From CAZEVY01 sp964515555 (GTDB taxonomy: Bacteria > Acidobacteriota > Terriglobia > Bryobacterales > Bryobacteraceae): DNA of 64,000 nucleotides. A program made the position numbers and the translations under genes. Where the stretch lies: positions 58,067 through 122,066 of the forward strand of contig CAZEVY010000005.1 of the NCBI GenBank assembly GCA_964515555.1. Direction: 5' to 3'. Below are positions 40,123-48,400 of the stretch, piece after piece. Positions within the stretch are counted from its first letter, which is position 1. Each line of letters opens with the position of its first letter. The notes under the pieces are model-generated. The model did no database searches, was not told the origin of the DNA, and saw only the letters and a list, made by a program, of their open reading frames with translations.

Positions 40123-40212
40123 TGGCGGTGAGGGTGGGATTCGAACCCACGGACGAGTCACCCCGTCAACGGTTTTCGAGACCGCCCGATTCAACCACTC
40201 TCGCACCTCACC
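40123..40212 (-). tRNA. tRNA-Ser (anticodon CGA)
   Basis: The minus strand folds into a class II tRNA of 90 nt. GGTGAGG pairs with CCTCACC in the acceptor stem, the T-arm loop is GGTTCGAATCC-like, and the long variable arm GACGGGGTGACTCGTC is the serine identity element. The anticodon loop CTCGAAA gives anticodon CGA, which reads UCG. The 3' CCA is encoded. The gene diverges from the kinase gene, with 57 nt between. The 163 nt downstream (39960-40122) hold no gene or hairpin that I can recognise. Confidence 0.95.
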
Positions 40213-40257
40213 GGGCCGGCGATCGCGCCGCTGGTTCGATTCTACCATTCCGCGTCG

Positions 40258-40263
40258 TACAAT
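40258..40263 (+). promoter_or_regulatory. -10 box TACAAT for the kinase gene, leaderless-type
   Basis: TACAAT ends 6 nt before ATG 40270, so transcription should begin at the start codon. On the opposite strand, TAGAAT at 40240-40245 is a possible tRNA promoter. Confidence 0.6.
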
Positions 40264-40269
40264 CACGAG

Positions 40270-42813
40270 ATGCCGCTTGCCGCGGGCCATCGCCTCGGAC
40301 CCTACGAGATCGGCGCGCCGCTCGGCGCCGGCGGCATGGGCGAAGTCTATCGCGCGCGTGACACCCGCCTCGGCCGCGACGTCGCCCTCAAGGTCCTCCC
40401 CGCCGACGTCGCCGAGGACCGCGCGCGCCGCGAGCGGTTCGAACAGGAAGCCCGCGCCGTCGCCGCGCTGAATCATCCGAACATCGTCGCGCTGTACGAC
40501 ATCGGCGCCGAAGGCGACATCCTTTTCACCGTTTCCGAGCTGGTCGAGGGCCAGACCCTGCGAGTCGCGGAGATCCCGCAACGCAAGGCCGTCGAGCTGG
40601 CCGCGCAGATCGCCGACGGACTCGCCGCCGCGCACGCCGCCGGCGTTACGCATCGCGACATCAAGCCCGAGAACATCATGGTCGCGCGCGAGGGCCGCGC
40701 CAAGATCCTGGACTTCGGGCTAGCAAAGGTCGCCCGGCCGGCTGCGGCCACCGACGCCACGCGCAGCATGGCGCAGACGGCGCCCGGCACCGTCATGGGC
40801 ACCGTCAGCTACATGTCGCCCGAGCAGGTGCGCGGCGAGAACGTCGACCATCGGTCGGACATCTTCAGCATGGGCTTGGTTCTCTACGAACTGCTCGGCG
40901 GCAGGCGGGCGTTTCCCGGCGAATCGGCCGTCGAGGTGATGCACGCCATCCTCAAGCAGGACGCGCCCGACCTGCCCGAGACCGTCCCCGCGCCGCTCGC
41001 CGGGATCGTCGCGCACTGCCTGGAGAAGGAAGCGGCGAGCCGGTTCCAGTCGGCCAAAGATCTTGCATTCGCGCTGCGCGCCTCGGCGGGCGGACGAACC
41101 ACGACCAGCGCATCGGGAGCGCTCCCGGCGCTCCGGCCCCCACGGCGCGCGCCTTGGCGTGGCGTCGCGATCGCGCTCGCGAGTTCGCTCGCGACCGCGG
41201 CGTTGATCCTCTGGATCGCCGCCGACCGCGCCGGAGTCGACGCGCTGAGCATCACGCCCTTCGCCGCCGAGCCGGAGACCGAATACCTCCCGGCGTTCTC
41301 ACCCGACGGCCGCTCGATCGCGTACGTCCGCCTGACCGGCGCCTCGTCATCCTTGATGGTGCGCTCGCTCGAAGATCCGACTCCTGTAGAGCTGGTCTCG
41401 TGGCCGGCCTCCACCGGCGCCATTCCGTTTTGGGCGCCCGACGGGAACCGCGTCTGCTACATCGTCGACCGCGTGCTCTCCTGCGTCAGTCCAGCGGGAG
41501 GGCCGGCTCGCCCCTTACTGAAAGAGGTTACCGGTGCGCGATTCACGCCCGACGGAAAGTCGCTCCTGGTAACCAAGCTGGAAAAAGGCAAGTTCGTCGC
41601 TCACGTGAGCTCGCCCCCGGGCGCCGAGCCCCGGCGGATGGACGGATTCGAGATGCCGGAGGAGGCCGCCTCGATTCAGCCGATTTCACCCGACGGAACC
41701 AAAGTGCTCCTCTTCGGGCGCGATCTCTACGCCACCTCGTATCCGCGTGGCGCGCCTCGAAGCCTCGGCCTTCAGGCCTTCGCCGCCACCTGGATGCCGG
41801 ACTCTCGCCACATCGTCGCCACCGACCGCACCGCCGGCAACGTCTTCTCCCTCCTGATCGCCGACACCGAGAGTTCCGCGAGGCGTCTGTTACTGCGGAC
41901 GTCGTCGGTGATCGTCTCCAGCTCGGTCAGCCCCGACGGCAAGCGCATCGTCTACTCCACCGGCGCCGCCGAGTGGGACGTCGTCGAACACACCATCGAC
42001 GGAAAGCGTCTGCGGCCTCTGGCGGCGTCGGCGCGGATGGATGTCGTGCCATCCTGGTCGCCCGCCGGCGACCGGTTCCTGTATGTCAGCGACGCCGCCG
42101 GGCCGATGTCGGTGTGGGTGCGCGCCGCCGACGGCTCCGGCGCACGGCCCGTCGCCGTCTACAATGCGATCGACGGCGGCACCCCGCGATTCTCACCCGA
42201 CGGCCGCCAGATCGTCATTCGCGGCGCATCGGGAATCGAGACCGTCTCGGCCTCGGGCGGGCGTCCGGTGCCGGTATACGCGCCGGCGGTGCCGGGCCGG
42301 TTGTACTGCTGGTCGCCCGACGGCGAGTGGATATGGTTCACGGATCGCGGGCAGATCCGCAAGGTCGCCGGACAAGGCGGGCAGCCCGTCGCCGTGAAAG
42401 ATTTTCCGGGCTCGGCGGCCCTGGTCGATTGCTCGCCGGACGGAAGAGTCGCCTTTCGCGCGCGCGACGGCGTGCATGTTATGTCGGCCGACGGAAAACA
42501 GGACGCCGTGATCGCCGGCCCGCAGGGCGGGTTCTTCGGCCAGTTTCTCGACGGCGGCAGGACGATCGCGCTGCTGATGCCGAGCGGCCGGGAGATCTCG
42601 GTGGTCGACGTCGCCGCGGCGCGCGCGGTGCGTACCATCGAGCTGGAGATTCCGCGCGCCGACATGGTGCAGAGTTTCTCGATTCACCCGGACGGCAAGC
42701 GGATGCTGGTGCAGTCGGGCGGGCTGCGCTACGACCTGTACCTCGCCGAGGGATTTCCGCAGCCCTCGCGCGGCCTCCTGCGATGGTTCCGCCACTGGGA
42801 CGCGGCGAAGTAG
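40270..42813 (+). CDS. Membrane Ser/Thr protein kinase with a TolB/WD40-like sensor propeller
   Basis: The 847-residue protein has an N-terminal Hanks-type kinase with GAGGMGEVY, catalytic Lys41, the HRDIKPEN loop with Asp130, DFG at 148-150, and the APE-like MSPEQ at 182-186. All catalytic residues are kept. A membrane helix follows near 295-317 (AIALASSLATAALILWIAA). The rest is outside the cytoplasm and forms a TolB/WD40-like beta-propeller of repeats such as FSPDGRSIAYV, FTPDGKSLLV, VSPDGKRIVY and FSPDGRQIVI. It probably senses an external ligand and phosphorylates cytoplasmic targets. It is a single-gene unit. Confidence 0.93.
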   Translation: MPLAAGHRLGPYEIGAPLGAGGMGEVYRARDTRLGRDVALKVLPADVAEDRARRERFEQEARAVAALNHPNIVALYDIGAEGDILFTVSELVEGQTLRVAEIPQRKAVELAAQIADGLAAAHAAGVTHRDIKPENIMVAREGRAKILDFGLAKVARPAAATDATRSMAQTAPGTVMGTVSYMSPEQVRGENVDHRSDIFSMGLVLYELLGGRRAFPGESAVEVMHAILKQDAPDLPETVPAPLAGIVAHCLEKEAASRFQSAKDLAFALRASAGGRTTTSASGALPALRPPRRAPWRGVAIALASSLATAALILWIAADRAGVDALSITPFAAEPETEYLPAFSPDGRSIAYVRLTGASSSLMVRSLEDPTPVELVSWPASTGAIPFWAPDGNRVCYIVDRVLSCVSPAGGPARPLLKEVTGARFTPDGKSLLVTKLEKGKFVAHVSSPPGAEPRRMDGFEMPEEAASIQPISPDGTKVLLFGRDLYATSYPRGAPRSLGLQAFAATWMPDSRHIVATDRTAGNVFSLLIADTESSARRLLLRTSSVIVSSSVSPDGKRIVYSTGAAEWDVVEHTIDGKRLRPLAASARMDVVPSWSPAGDRFLYVSDAAGPMSVWVRAADGSGARPVAVYNAIDGGTPRFSPDGRQIVIRGASGIETVSASGGRPVPVYAPAVPGRLYCWSPDGEWIWFTDRGQIRKVAGQGGQPVAVKDFPGSAALVDCSPDGRVAFRARDGVHVMSADGKQDAVIAGPQGGFFGQFLDGGRTIALLMPSGREISVVDVAAARAVRTIELEIPRADMVQSFSIHPDGKRMLVQSGGLRYDLYLAEGFPQPSRGLLRWFRHWDAAK

Positions 42814-42869
42814 TCTCAGGTGAGGCGGGCCTCCTGGCGCCGGCAGCGGACTTTCGGGGCGCCTTCGAG

Positions 42870-43175
42870 CTACGACCGGCGGTGCGTCCTTCGCGCGACC
42901 GGCCTCCGGGTCACGCTGGACGGCCAGGCAACTTCACGCCGGATCGCGGCTGGCAGCCGTAATGTCGTGAAGTACTCGGCCGGATAAAGATAGTCCTCAC
43001 CGGACTCGTCAACAACCCTTAGAAAGCCGTCGCGCGCGGCGTCCGCATCGGGAAGGACTTCGTACACCTTTCGTGGCTCCAGATCCTCTTCGCCACGGCT
43101 TCGGAGACATAGAACCAAACGAAGGGGAGCCTTGGTGGCCTTTCCGGTCAGCCGACGAATCGCTTGATCTTCCAT
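42870..43175 (-). CDS. Small protein, second of an overlapping two-gene unit
   Basis: The 101-residue protein has the core LRLVLCLRSRGEEDLEPRKVYEVLPD, then FLRVVDESGEDYLYPAEYF, and an extra basic tail (SVTRRPVARRTHRRS). I know the DESGEDYLYP block from small proteins found in several phyla next to a partner with the GNWRKMKG and ELHWYEAHGIG motifs. The gene begins 28 nt inside that partner's gene here. The role is unknown; a toxin-antitoxin-like pair is one guess. The arginine-rich tail may be a local addition. Confidence 0.65.
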   Translation of the reverse strand: MEDQAIRRLTGKATKAPLRLVLCLRSRGEEDLEPRKVYEVLPDADAARDGFLRVVDESGEDYLYPAEYFTTLRLPAAIRREVAWPSSVTRRPVARRTHRRS

Positions 43176-43381
43176 CCTATCTTGCCGACGCCATGCGCCT
43201 CGTACCAGTGTAGTTCCGCCGGCCGGATCGCGCCGTCAGCCAGGCGAACGAAAGCTACTCCCTTCATCTTCCTCCAGTTGCGCCCACCGTATCGCTTAAC
43301 CAGCCATGCGAGCCGCCTGATACCGTGTCCTCTCGCGATGGTTTCAACTCCGGAAAGAGCGCCGGCGAACTCAAAATACAT
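43148..43381 (-). CDS. Small basic protein, first of an overlapping two-gene unit
   Basis: The 77-residue basic protein contains IARGHGIRRLAWLVKRYGGRNWRKMKGVAFVRL, then AELHWYEAHGVGKIGWKIKRFV. The NWRKMKG and HWYEAHG(I/V)GK blocks are a recognisable family pattern of unknown function. It begins ATG 43381 and overlaps the next gene by 28 nt, so the two proteins are almost surely made together. Its charge and size would suit nucleic acid or partner binding. Confidence 0.65.
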   Translation of the reverse strand: MYFEFAGALSGVETIARGHGIRRLAWLVKRYGGRNWRKMKGVAFVRLADGAIRPAELHWYEAHGVGKIGWKIKRFVG

Positions 43382-43398
43382 TCCGCATGGTTTGCGCG

Positions 43399-44187
43399 TC
43401 AGGGCTTCGGCTTCGACTCCGGCTTCTTCGGCTGCGTCTCCTTGCTTTCCACCGCGTCGCCAAAGGTGATCTTCACGTCCGCCTTGAACTGCTTGTAGTC
43501 GTCGTAGCGCACCGTCATGCGGATGCGCTGCGGCCCGTTCTCGAACGGCAGCACGCTGTTGGCGATGGTGTAGGTCGGAAACCAGTACTTGCCGTCGATC
43601 TGCTCGCGAAAGGTTTCGAACTTCGGGTACTGGTAGTCGAGCCCCTTCTTCTTCAGGCCCGTGCCGCGGCCGTAGCTCTTGACGATCATCAGGTCGCGAT
43701 CGTCCACCCAGATCACCCCCGAGAAGTACCGCTGGCCCGCCTCCATCTTCTTGGGCTTCACGGCGAAGGCGTAGCAGCCGATCTCGTCGAGCGTCTCGCG
43801 CCCCAGGTAGCGCACGAAGTACTTGTCGATCTCAGCGCTGTTCAGCACGAACGGCTGCACGCTGCGCAGGTCCTGCTCGTCCTCCGGCGTCAACTGGATC
43901 TTGCTGAGCGTCGGCACCGGCGCACGCACCACCCGCTCGGTGCGCTTGCCCTCCGGGTACACGATGTCCGACACCACCTCGAAGACGCCGCCCTGCCGCC
44001 CGCCCTCGTCCATCTCGACCACCTTGGCCGACTGCCGGTAGGTGTAGTTATCGCGCGCCCGCTGGAAGGCGGTCTCGTTCGAGGAGAACTTCTTGATGAT
44101 GTCCTCGATCTCGGCCGGCGACGGCTCCCGCGTGTCGGCCACAAGTGCGACCGCGAAGAACGGGACGAGGGCGGCGCAAACGCGCAT
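43399..44187 (-). CDS. Exported outer-membrane-lipoprotein-sorting-like protein
   Basis: The 262-residue protein has a signal peptide (MRVCAALVPFFAVALVA). Its beta-rich body has GVIWVDDRDLMIVKSYGRG near 180 and GKYWFPTYTIANS near 215, strands seen in LolA/LolB-like and DUF4292-type carriers of Acidobacteria. It ends in a lysine/proline-rich tail. The ribosome-binding site GGAGGT lies 4-5 nt before ATG 44187. A TACACT box at 44205-44210 on this strand gives a leadered mRNA. The ligand is unknown. Confidence 0.72.
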   Translation of the reverse strand: MRVCAALVPFFAVALVADTREPSPAEIEDIIKKFSSNETAFQRARDNYTYRQSAKVVEMDEGGRQGGVFEVVSDIVYPEGKRTERVVRAPVPTLSKIQLTPEDEQDLRSVQPFVLNSAEIDKYFVRYLGRETLDEIGCYAFAVKPKKMEAGQRYFSGVIWVDDRDLMIVKSYGRGTGLKKKGLDYQYPKFETFREQIDGKYWFPTYTIANSVLPFENGPQRIRMTVRYDDYKQFKADVKITFGDAVESKETQPKKPESKPKP

Positions 44188-44204
44188 GGACACCTCCTGC
44201 AAAT

Positions 44205-44210
44205 AGTGTA
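44205..44210 (-). promoter_or_regulatory. -10 box TACACT (leadered)
   Basis: TACACT lies 17 nt before ATG 44187. The GGAGGT site sits downstream of the expected transcript start, unlike at the leaderless-type genes. Confidence 0.5.
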
Positions 44211-44245
44211 GACGCAATTCGCCGGGGAGGGGTTGCGCGAAGGGG

Positions 44246-45529
44246 CTACGGCACGCGCGAACGCAGCGTGCGAAGCGAGCGAATCGCTTCCTGCGCGACC
44301 TCGGCGTCGGCGTGGCGCGTCATCGGCTCGATGTGCGGAATCGCTTCCGGCCCCGCCGTGGCCGCCAGCACCGGCAGCAGCAGCACGAGCTCGGCCTTGG
44401 CGGCCGTCCGCAGCGCCAGTAGCAGCCCCTGCCGAACTTCCTTTTCCCGCGCCAGCTCCACCAGGAAAGGCTGCGCGACCCCGCGCCACATCCGCGAGTT
44501 CAACTGATTGATCAGGTATTGCAGCGGGCTCAGCTCGGTCAGCTCGCGCCGGCCCGCCATCACCGCGCCGAACGCCGCCGCCAGCCGGGCGCGCATGCTG
44601 CGCTCTTCCTGAAAGGCCTTGTCGAGGACCGCCAGGTCGCCGCGATTCTTCAGCCGCCCGATCCCCTCGGCGGCCGCCGCGCGCAGCGAGTCGTCGCGAT
44701 CCGTCAGGAATGTGCGGAGCAGCGGCCGGTCGGTCTCCTCCGGCATCATGGCGATGGCCGCCAGCGCGGCGCGGCGCACGGCGGCGCTCGGCGTTCGGCC
44801 CATGATATCCCGCAGACGCGGCGTCGCCTCGCGATTCAGCAGCACTCCGGTGGTCTCGATGGCGGCGATCTGCACGCGCTCGTCGAGATCGCGCAATAGA
44901 AACGCGATCTCGGGCCCCGCCGCCGGGTCGCCGATCTTGCGCAGCGCCACCAGAACCTCGAAAAGCACCCGGCCGTCCTTGGTGCGCAGCGCCTCCACCA
45001 GCGACGGAATCGCCGCGCGCCCGCGGAGAATGCCCAGCGCACGCGCGGCGCTGGCGCGCACCTCGAAACTCACTCCGCCGCGGGTCTGCGAGCCGAGTGC
45101 CGCTATCACCTCCGGGCGCACCTCCACCCACGGGTCGATCACCTGGTCGAGATTGTCGGTGAAGCGTGCCGTGATCGTTCCGCCGGCCCGCCGCAGCGTC
45201 GCGCCGATACCGGTCTGCACGTAGCCGGGCGCGTAGAAGTTCACCAGTCCGTCGGCCGCGCGGATCTGGATTTCGGCGTCGTTGTCGGCCGCGGCCTCGA
45301 TCAGCGGATCGAGACTATGCTGCGTGCCGATGGCGACGACCGATTTCACGGCCTCCAGCCGCACTTCGAGCGACGCGTCCTTAAGTAACGGGCGCAGATG
45401 CGGAATGCCGGCCGATCCCTGACGGGCGAGATCGCGGGCCAGGCGGGCGCGTTGCCGCGGATCGGCGGTCCCGGGATCCTGCGCCATCAGGACGGCGCTC
45501 AGCGCGCACGCGATCGCGACGCCGCTCAG
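44246..45529 (-). CDS. HEAT-repeat protein with a possible CTG start
   Basis: The protein of up to 427 residues is a chain of about ten HEAT/PBS-lyase-like repeats (VRLEAVKSVVAIG, VRASAARALGILRGRAAIPSLVEALR, LRAAAAEGIGRLK), a scaffold for protein binding. The reading frame continues upstream of ATG 45487 into a hydrophobic stretch, SGVAIACALSAVLMAQ, that could be a signal peptide. The only codon able to start it is CTG 45529-45527, which overlaps the mqnD TGA as CTGA. Without it the protein starts MAQDPGTADP and would be cytoplasmic. The stretch lacks a positive residue, so the CTG start is only probable. Confidence 0.75.
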   Translation of the reverse strand: MSGVAIACALSAVLMAQDPGTADPRQRARLARDLARQGSAGIPHLRPLLKDASLEVRLEAVKSVVAIGTQHSLDPLIEAAADNDAEIQIRAADGLVNFYAPGYVQTGIGATLRRAGGTITARFTDNLDQVIDPWVEVRPEVIAALGSQTRGGVSFEVRASAARALGILRGRAAIPSLVEALRTKDGRVLFEVLVALRKIGDPAAGPEIAFLLRDLDERVQIAAIETTGVLLNREATPRLRDIMGRTPSAAVRRAALAAIAMMPEETDRPLLRTFLTDRDDSLRAAAAEGIGRLKNRGDLAVLDKAFQEERSMRARLAAAFGAVMAGRRELTELSPLQYLINQLNSRMWRGVAQPFLVELAREKEVRQGLLLALRTAAKAELVLLLPVLAATAGPEAIPHIEPMTRHADAEVAQEAIRSLRTLRSRVP

Positions 45530-46356
45530 CGGACGAACTCCACGGCCACGCGATGCGGGATCAGGCCGGCGTCGTGGCCCATGTCGAGCAGCTTCTGAGC
45601 GGCCGCGGGGACCTGGTCGCCGCAATCGACGGTGTGATGGTTGACGTACATGCCCACGAACCGGTCGGCCAGCGGCGCATCCAGGTCGCGGGCGAACTGC
45701 ATGGCGTAGGCCAGCGCCTCGGGGCGGTTCGCCAGCGCGTACTCGATGCTTTCGCGCATCAACCGGCAGCACTCGCCCAGGATCTCCGGGTCGAGCGAGC
45801 GCAGGATGGCGTTGGCGCCCAGCGGCAGGGGCAGCCCGTGCGTCTCCTTCCACCAGCGGCCGAGATCGACGACGCAGTGCAGGTTGTCGCGGCCGTAGGT
45901 GAGCTGCGACTCGTGGATCACCAGGCCGAAGTCGACGGCTCCGGATCGTACCGCGGCCGGAATCTCGTCGAACGGCGTGAAGACGGGCGTAAAGTCGCGC
46001 TCGAACAGGCGCAGCGCCAGGAAGGCGGTGGTCAGCCGGCCCGGCACGGCCACGCGCCGGCCGCGAATATCCTCCGGCTGATGCGGCCGCGCGGCGATCA
46101 CCATCGGTCCATAGCCGTCGCCGACGCTCGACCCGCTCGCCAGCAGCACGTACTTGTCGGCGACGTAAGGATAGGCGTGATACGAGATGGCGGTGAGCTC
46201 GTACTCGCCGCGCGTGGCTCGCTGGTTCAACGACTCGATGCCCTCCAGGACGTGCCGGAACCCGACCAGCTCGGAGCGCACCTTGCGCGTCGCGAGGGCG
46301 TAGAACATGAAGGCGTCGTCGGAATCGGGGCTGTGCGCGCAGACGATCTCTGACAC
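45526..46356 (-). CDS. mqnD: 1,4-Dihydroxy-6-naphthoate synthase (futalosine pathway)
   Basis: The 276-residue protein has the periplasmic-binding-protein fold of MqnA/MqnD. The opening AHSPDSDDAFMFYAL and the C-terminal VNHHTVDCGD and GHDAGLIP are MqnD marks. It converts cyclic dehypoxanthine futalosine to 1,4-dihydroxy-6-naphthoate in menaquinone synthesis. I start at GTG 46356, which gives MSEIVCAHSPD. A TATATT box at 46370-46375 on this strand overlaps the earlier TTG option (46371) and so argues against it. No other mqn gene is in view. Confidence 0.9.
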   Translation of the reverse strand: MSEIVCAHSPDSDDAFMFYALATRKVRSELVGFRHVLEGIESLNQRATRGEYELTAISYHAYPYVADKYVLLASGSSVGDGYGPMVIAARPHQPEDIRGRRVAVPGRLTTAFLALRLFERDFTPVFTPFDEIPAAVRSGAVDFGLVIHESQLTYGRDNLHCVVDLGRWWKETHGLPLPLGANAILRSLDPEILGECCRLMRESIEYALANRPEALAYAMQFARDLDAPLADRFVGMYVNHHTVDCGDQVPAAAQKLLDMGHDAGLIPHRVAVEFVR

Positions 46357-46369
46357 GGTGGGAACAACC

Positions 46370-46375
46370 AATATA
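46370..46375 (-). promoter_or_regulatory. -10 box TATATT for mqnD
   Basis: TATATT on the minus strand lies 13 nt before GTG 46356, which predicts a leader of about 6 nt. Confidence 0.45.
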
Positions 46376-46380
46376 GCAGC

Positions 46381-46401
46381 TGTCAGTTGTCAGTCGTCAG
46401 T
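46381..46401. repeat. Tandem 7-bp repeat next to the assembly gap
   Basis: Three abutting copies (TGTCAGT, TGTCAGT, CGTCAGT) end exactly where the N-run begins. The array probably continued into the gap and broke the assembly. Confidence 0.7.
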
Positions 46402-46501
46402 NNNNNNNNNNNNNNNNNNNNNNNNNNNNNNNNNNNNNNNNNNNNNNNNNNNNNNNNNNNNNNNNNNNNNNNNNNNNNNNNNNNNNNNNNNNNNNNNNNN
46501 N
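46402..46501. other. Assembly gap of 100 N
   Basis: Exactly 100 unknown bases, so the true size is not known. Reading frames that appear to cross it are artefacts. Confidence 1.
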
Positions 46502-46502
46502 T

Positions 46503-46850
46503 TCAGCTCTTCGCCAGCTCCGCCAGCTCCAGCCGCAGCAGCGACATGGCCGACTCCAGTTCGGCGAGCGCCGGCACGGCGCCCTCCACCTCACCGGCTC
46601 GACCCAGCAGTTCGAGCTGTCGCGCGGCTTCGCAGGTGCGGTCGGCGCCGAAGTTCGACGCGGCGCCCTTGATCGTGTGCGCCAGATGCTGTATCGCGAC
46701 CGCGTTGCCGCCTTCCACCGCGCGCCGCAGATCGATCAGCGCTCCCGCCGATTCCTCGATGAACAACGCCGCCACTTCCCGCAGCAACTCGCCGTCGCCG
46801 CCGACTCGTTCGAGCGCGACCTCAAGATTGAATGGTTCCGCGAGGTTCAC
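46503..46850 (-). CDS. Stand-alone histidine phosphotransfer (Hpt) protein
   Basis: The 115-residue protein is a single Hpt four-helix bundle with the signature AHTIKGAASNFGA; His58 is the phosphoacceptor. It would relay phosphate between a hybrid sensor kinase and a response regulator. No partner is next to it on this side, and the N gap begins right after its stop, so a partner could be hidden there. GTG 46850 follows AAAGG with a 4-nt spacer. The leader from a TATAAT box at 46910-46915 is about 50 nt. Confidence 0.87.
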   Translation of the reverse strand: MNLAEPFNLEVALERVGGDGELLREVAALFIEESAGALIDLRRAVEGGNAVAIQHLAHTIKGAASNFGADRTCEAARQLELLGRAGEVEGAVPALAELESAMSLLRLELAELAKS

Positions 46851-46909
46851 TGTGCCTTTCTGGCTCTCAATACCCTCATCGGACGGAACAGCGTCACATA
46901 TGAACGACT

Positions 46910-46938
46910 ATTATAGCCCGGCACATCGAATGGGCTAT
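46910..46938 (-). promoter_or_regulatory. Promoter with overlapping inverted repeat upstream of the Hpt gene
   Basis: TATAAT (46915-46910, minus strand) overlaps one arm of the 7-bp inverted repeat ATAGCCC (46913-46919) / GGGCTAT (46932-46938). The 12-nt loop fills the spacer between the -10 and -35 positions. This is the geometry of an operator. Confidence 0.45.
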
Positions 46939-46968
46939 CCGAGGGTGCGCGCGAGGGAACGCCGATGC

Positions 46969-48291
46969 TCACTTCCTCGCGCCGATCGCGAAAACGTGCC
47001 GCCTGCCGCGAATGTAGATCGCCTCGCCCGCCAGCGCCGGAGTCGCCATCACCTGCTCGCCGAGCTCGTTCTGCGCGATCTCCTTGTACTCGCGTCCCTG
47101 CGCGATCACGTAGGTCCGCCCCTCCTCGCTCGTCAGGTAGAGCTTCCCGCCCGCGGCCACCGGCGACGCGCTGAAGCCCGACTTGCCGTCGCCCAGGCGC
47201 TGCTGATAGAGCCGCTCGCCGGTGGCGAGCTGATACGCCGTCAACACGCCGTTGTCGTAGCAGAAGTAGCCGACGCCGTTGGCCAGCAGCGGCGTCTGCA
47301 TATAGTTGCCGGCCCGGTCGACGGTCCAGGCGATGGAGGCCTTCGACGCCGTGATGTCGCCCGAGGCGTCGGTGCGGATGGCGTGGATTGGCCGCGCGGG
47401 GCCGTGCGCGCTGGTCAACACGATCAGCCCGTCGAGAAAGACCGGTGTGGGTACCGGAATGTCGCCGCCGCCGGTAAGTTTCCACAGCTCCTTTCCCGTC
47501 CTGAAGTCGTAGCCACCGGAGTGCTTGAATCCGTTAACGACCACCTGCATGCCCTTCGCGCCGCCCGCTGTGTAGGGGACGACGGCGGGCGTGCCGAAGG
47601 TCGGCACATCGGCGCGCGCGGTCCGCCACAATTCCTTGCCGGTCGAAGCGTCGAAGGCGGCCAGGAATGAGTCCTTCTGGACGTCGGCGAGGACGATGAC
47701 GGCGTTGTCGTGCAGCACCGGCGAGCTCGAATAGCCCCACTGCGCGCCCGGCACCATGAAGAATCCGGCGTCGAGAAGACCGAGGTCCTTCTTCCAGAGC
47801 AGCTTTCCCTTCATGTCGAAGGCGTAGAGTCCCTCGGAGCCGAACAGCGCGATGACACGCCTCCCGTCGGTGGCCACCGTCGGGTTGGCGTGCGTCGATT
47901 TCGGATGGCGCTTCACCTTGGGCTCGCCGCTCAGAGCGGTCTGCTGCCAGACGACCTTGCCGGACTTGCGGTCGAGGCAATAGACGACGAACGTCTGGAC
48001 TCCCTCGACCGGAACCGGGCGGATGTCTCCGTAGAGGCCGAGCTTCAGGTCGGGCTCGCCCGCCATGGGGACCGCCGTGGTGACGAAGATGCGGTCGCCC
48101 CAGACGGCGGGGCTGGAGTGGCCGAGGCCGGGAATCGGCGTTTTCCAGAGGATGTTGGCGCTGGTTTCGCCGTTCCACTGCGAAGGCGGCGCTCCGGCGC
48201 CGACGCCCGAGGCGCCCGGTCCACGGAACTGTGGCCAGTTGTTGTCGGCGGCGAAAGCGGTGACTGCGAGAAGGATGACGGAGAGACGCAT
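46969..48291 (-). CDS. Exported PQQ-like beta-propeller protein
   Basis: The 440-residue protein has a signal peptide (MRLSVILLAVTAFAA) and a propeller of tryptophan-docking repeats: ILWKTPIPGLGHSSPAVWGDRIFV, KVVWQQTALSG, KLLWKKDLG and KELWRTARADV. This is the outer-membrane BamB/PQQ-dehydrogenase-like fold, but I see no catalytic dehydrogenase motif. Acidobacteria carry many of these proteins, usually of unknown role. TATAAT lies 7 nt before the ATG, so the mRNA is probably leaderless. Confidence 0.88.
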   Translation of the reverse strand: MRLSVILLAVTAFAADNNWPQFRGPGASGVGAGAPPSQWNGETSANILWKTPIPGLGHSSPAVWGDRIFVTTAVPMAGEPDLKLGLYGDIRPVPVEGVQTFVVYCLDRKSGKVVWQQTALSGEPKVKRHPKSTHANPTVATDGRRVIALFGSEGLYAFDMKGKLLWKKDLGLLDAGFFMVPGAQWGYSSSPVLHDNAVIVLADVQKDSFLAAFDASTGKELWRTARADVPTFGTPAVVPYTAGGAKGMQVVVNGFKHSGGYDFRTGKELWKLTGGGDIPVPTPVFLDGLIVLTSAHGPARPIHAIRTDASGDITASKASIAWTVDRAGNYMQTPLLANGVGYFCYDNGVLTAYQLATGERLYQQRLGDGKSGFSASPVAAGGKLYLTSEEGRTYVIAQGREYKEIAQNELGEQVMATPALAGEAIYIRGRRHVFAIGARK

Positions 48292-48298
48292 CCACTCG

Positions 48299-48304
48299 AT
48301 TATA
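48299..48304 (-). promoter_or_regulatory. -10 box TATAAT, leaderless-type
   Basis: Perfect TATAAT on the minus strand ends 7 nt before ATG 48291. Confidence 0.65.
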
Positions 48305-48400
48305 TTGCGGATGACCGCCTACAACGCGCGCGGCTCCGTAACAGAGCCGCGACCGTAAGGGAGCGGATGCGAACCGACCACTGACGCCGCGCCTCAACCT

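Noticed and set aside
46307..46672. Reading frames crossing the N-run
   Set aside because: They exist only because N codons do not read as stops.
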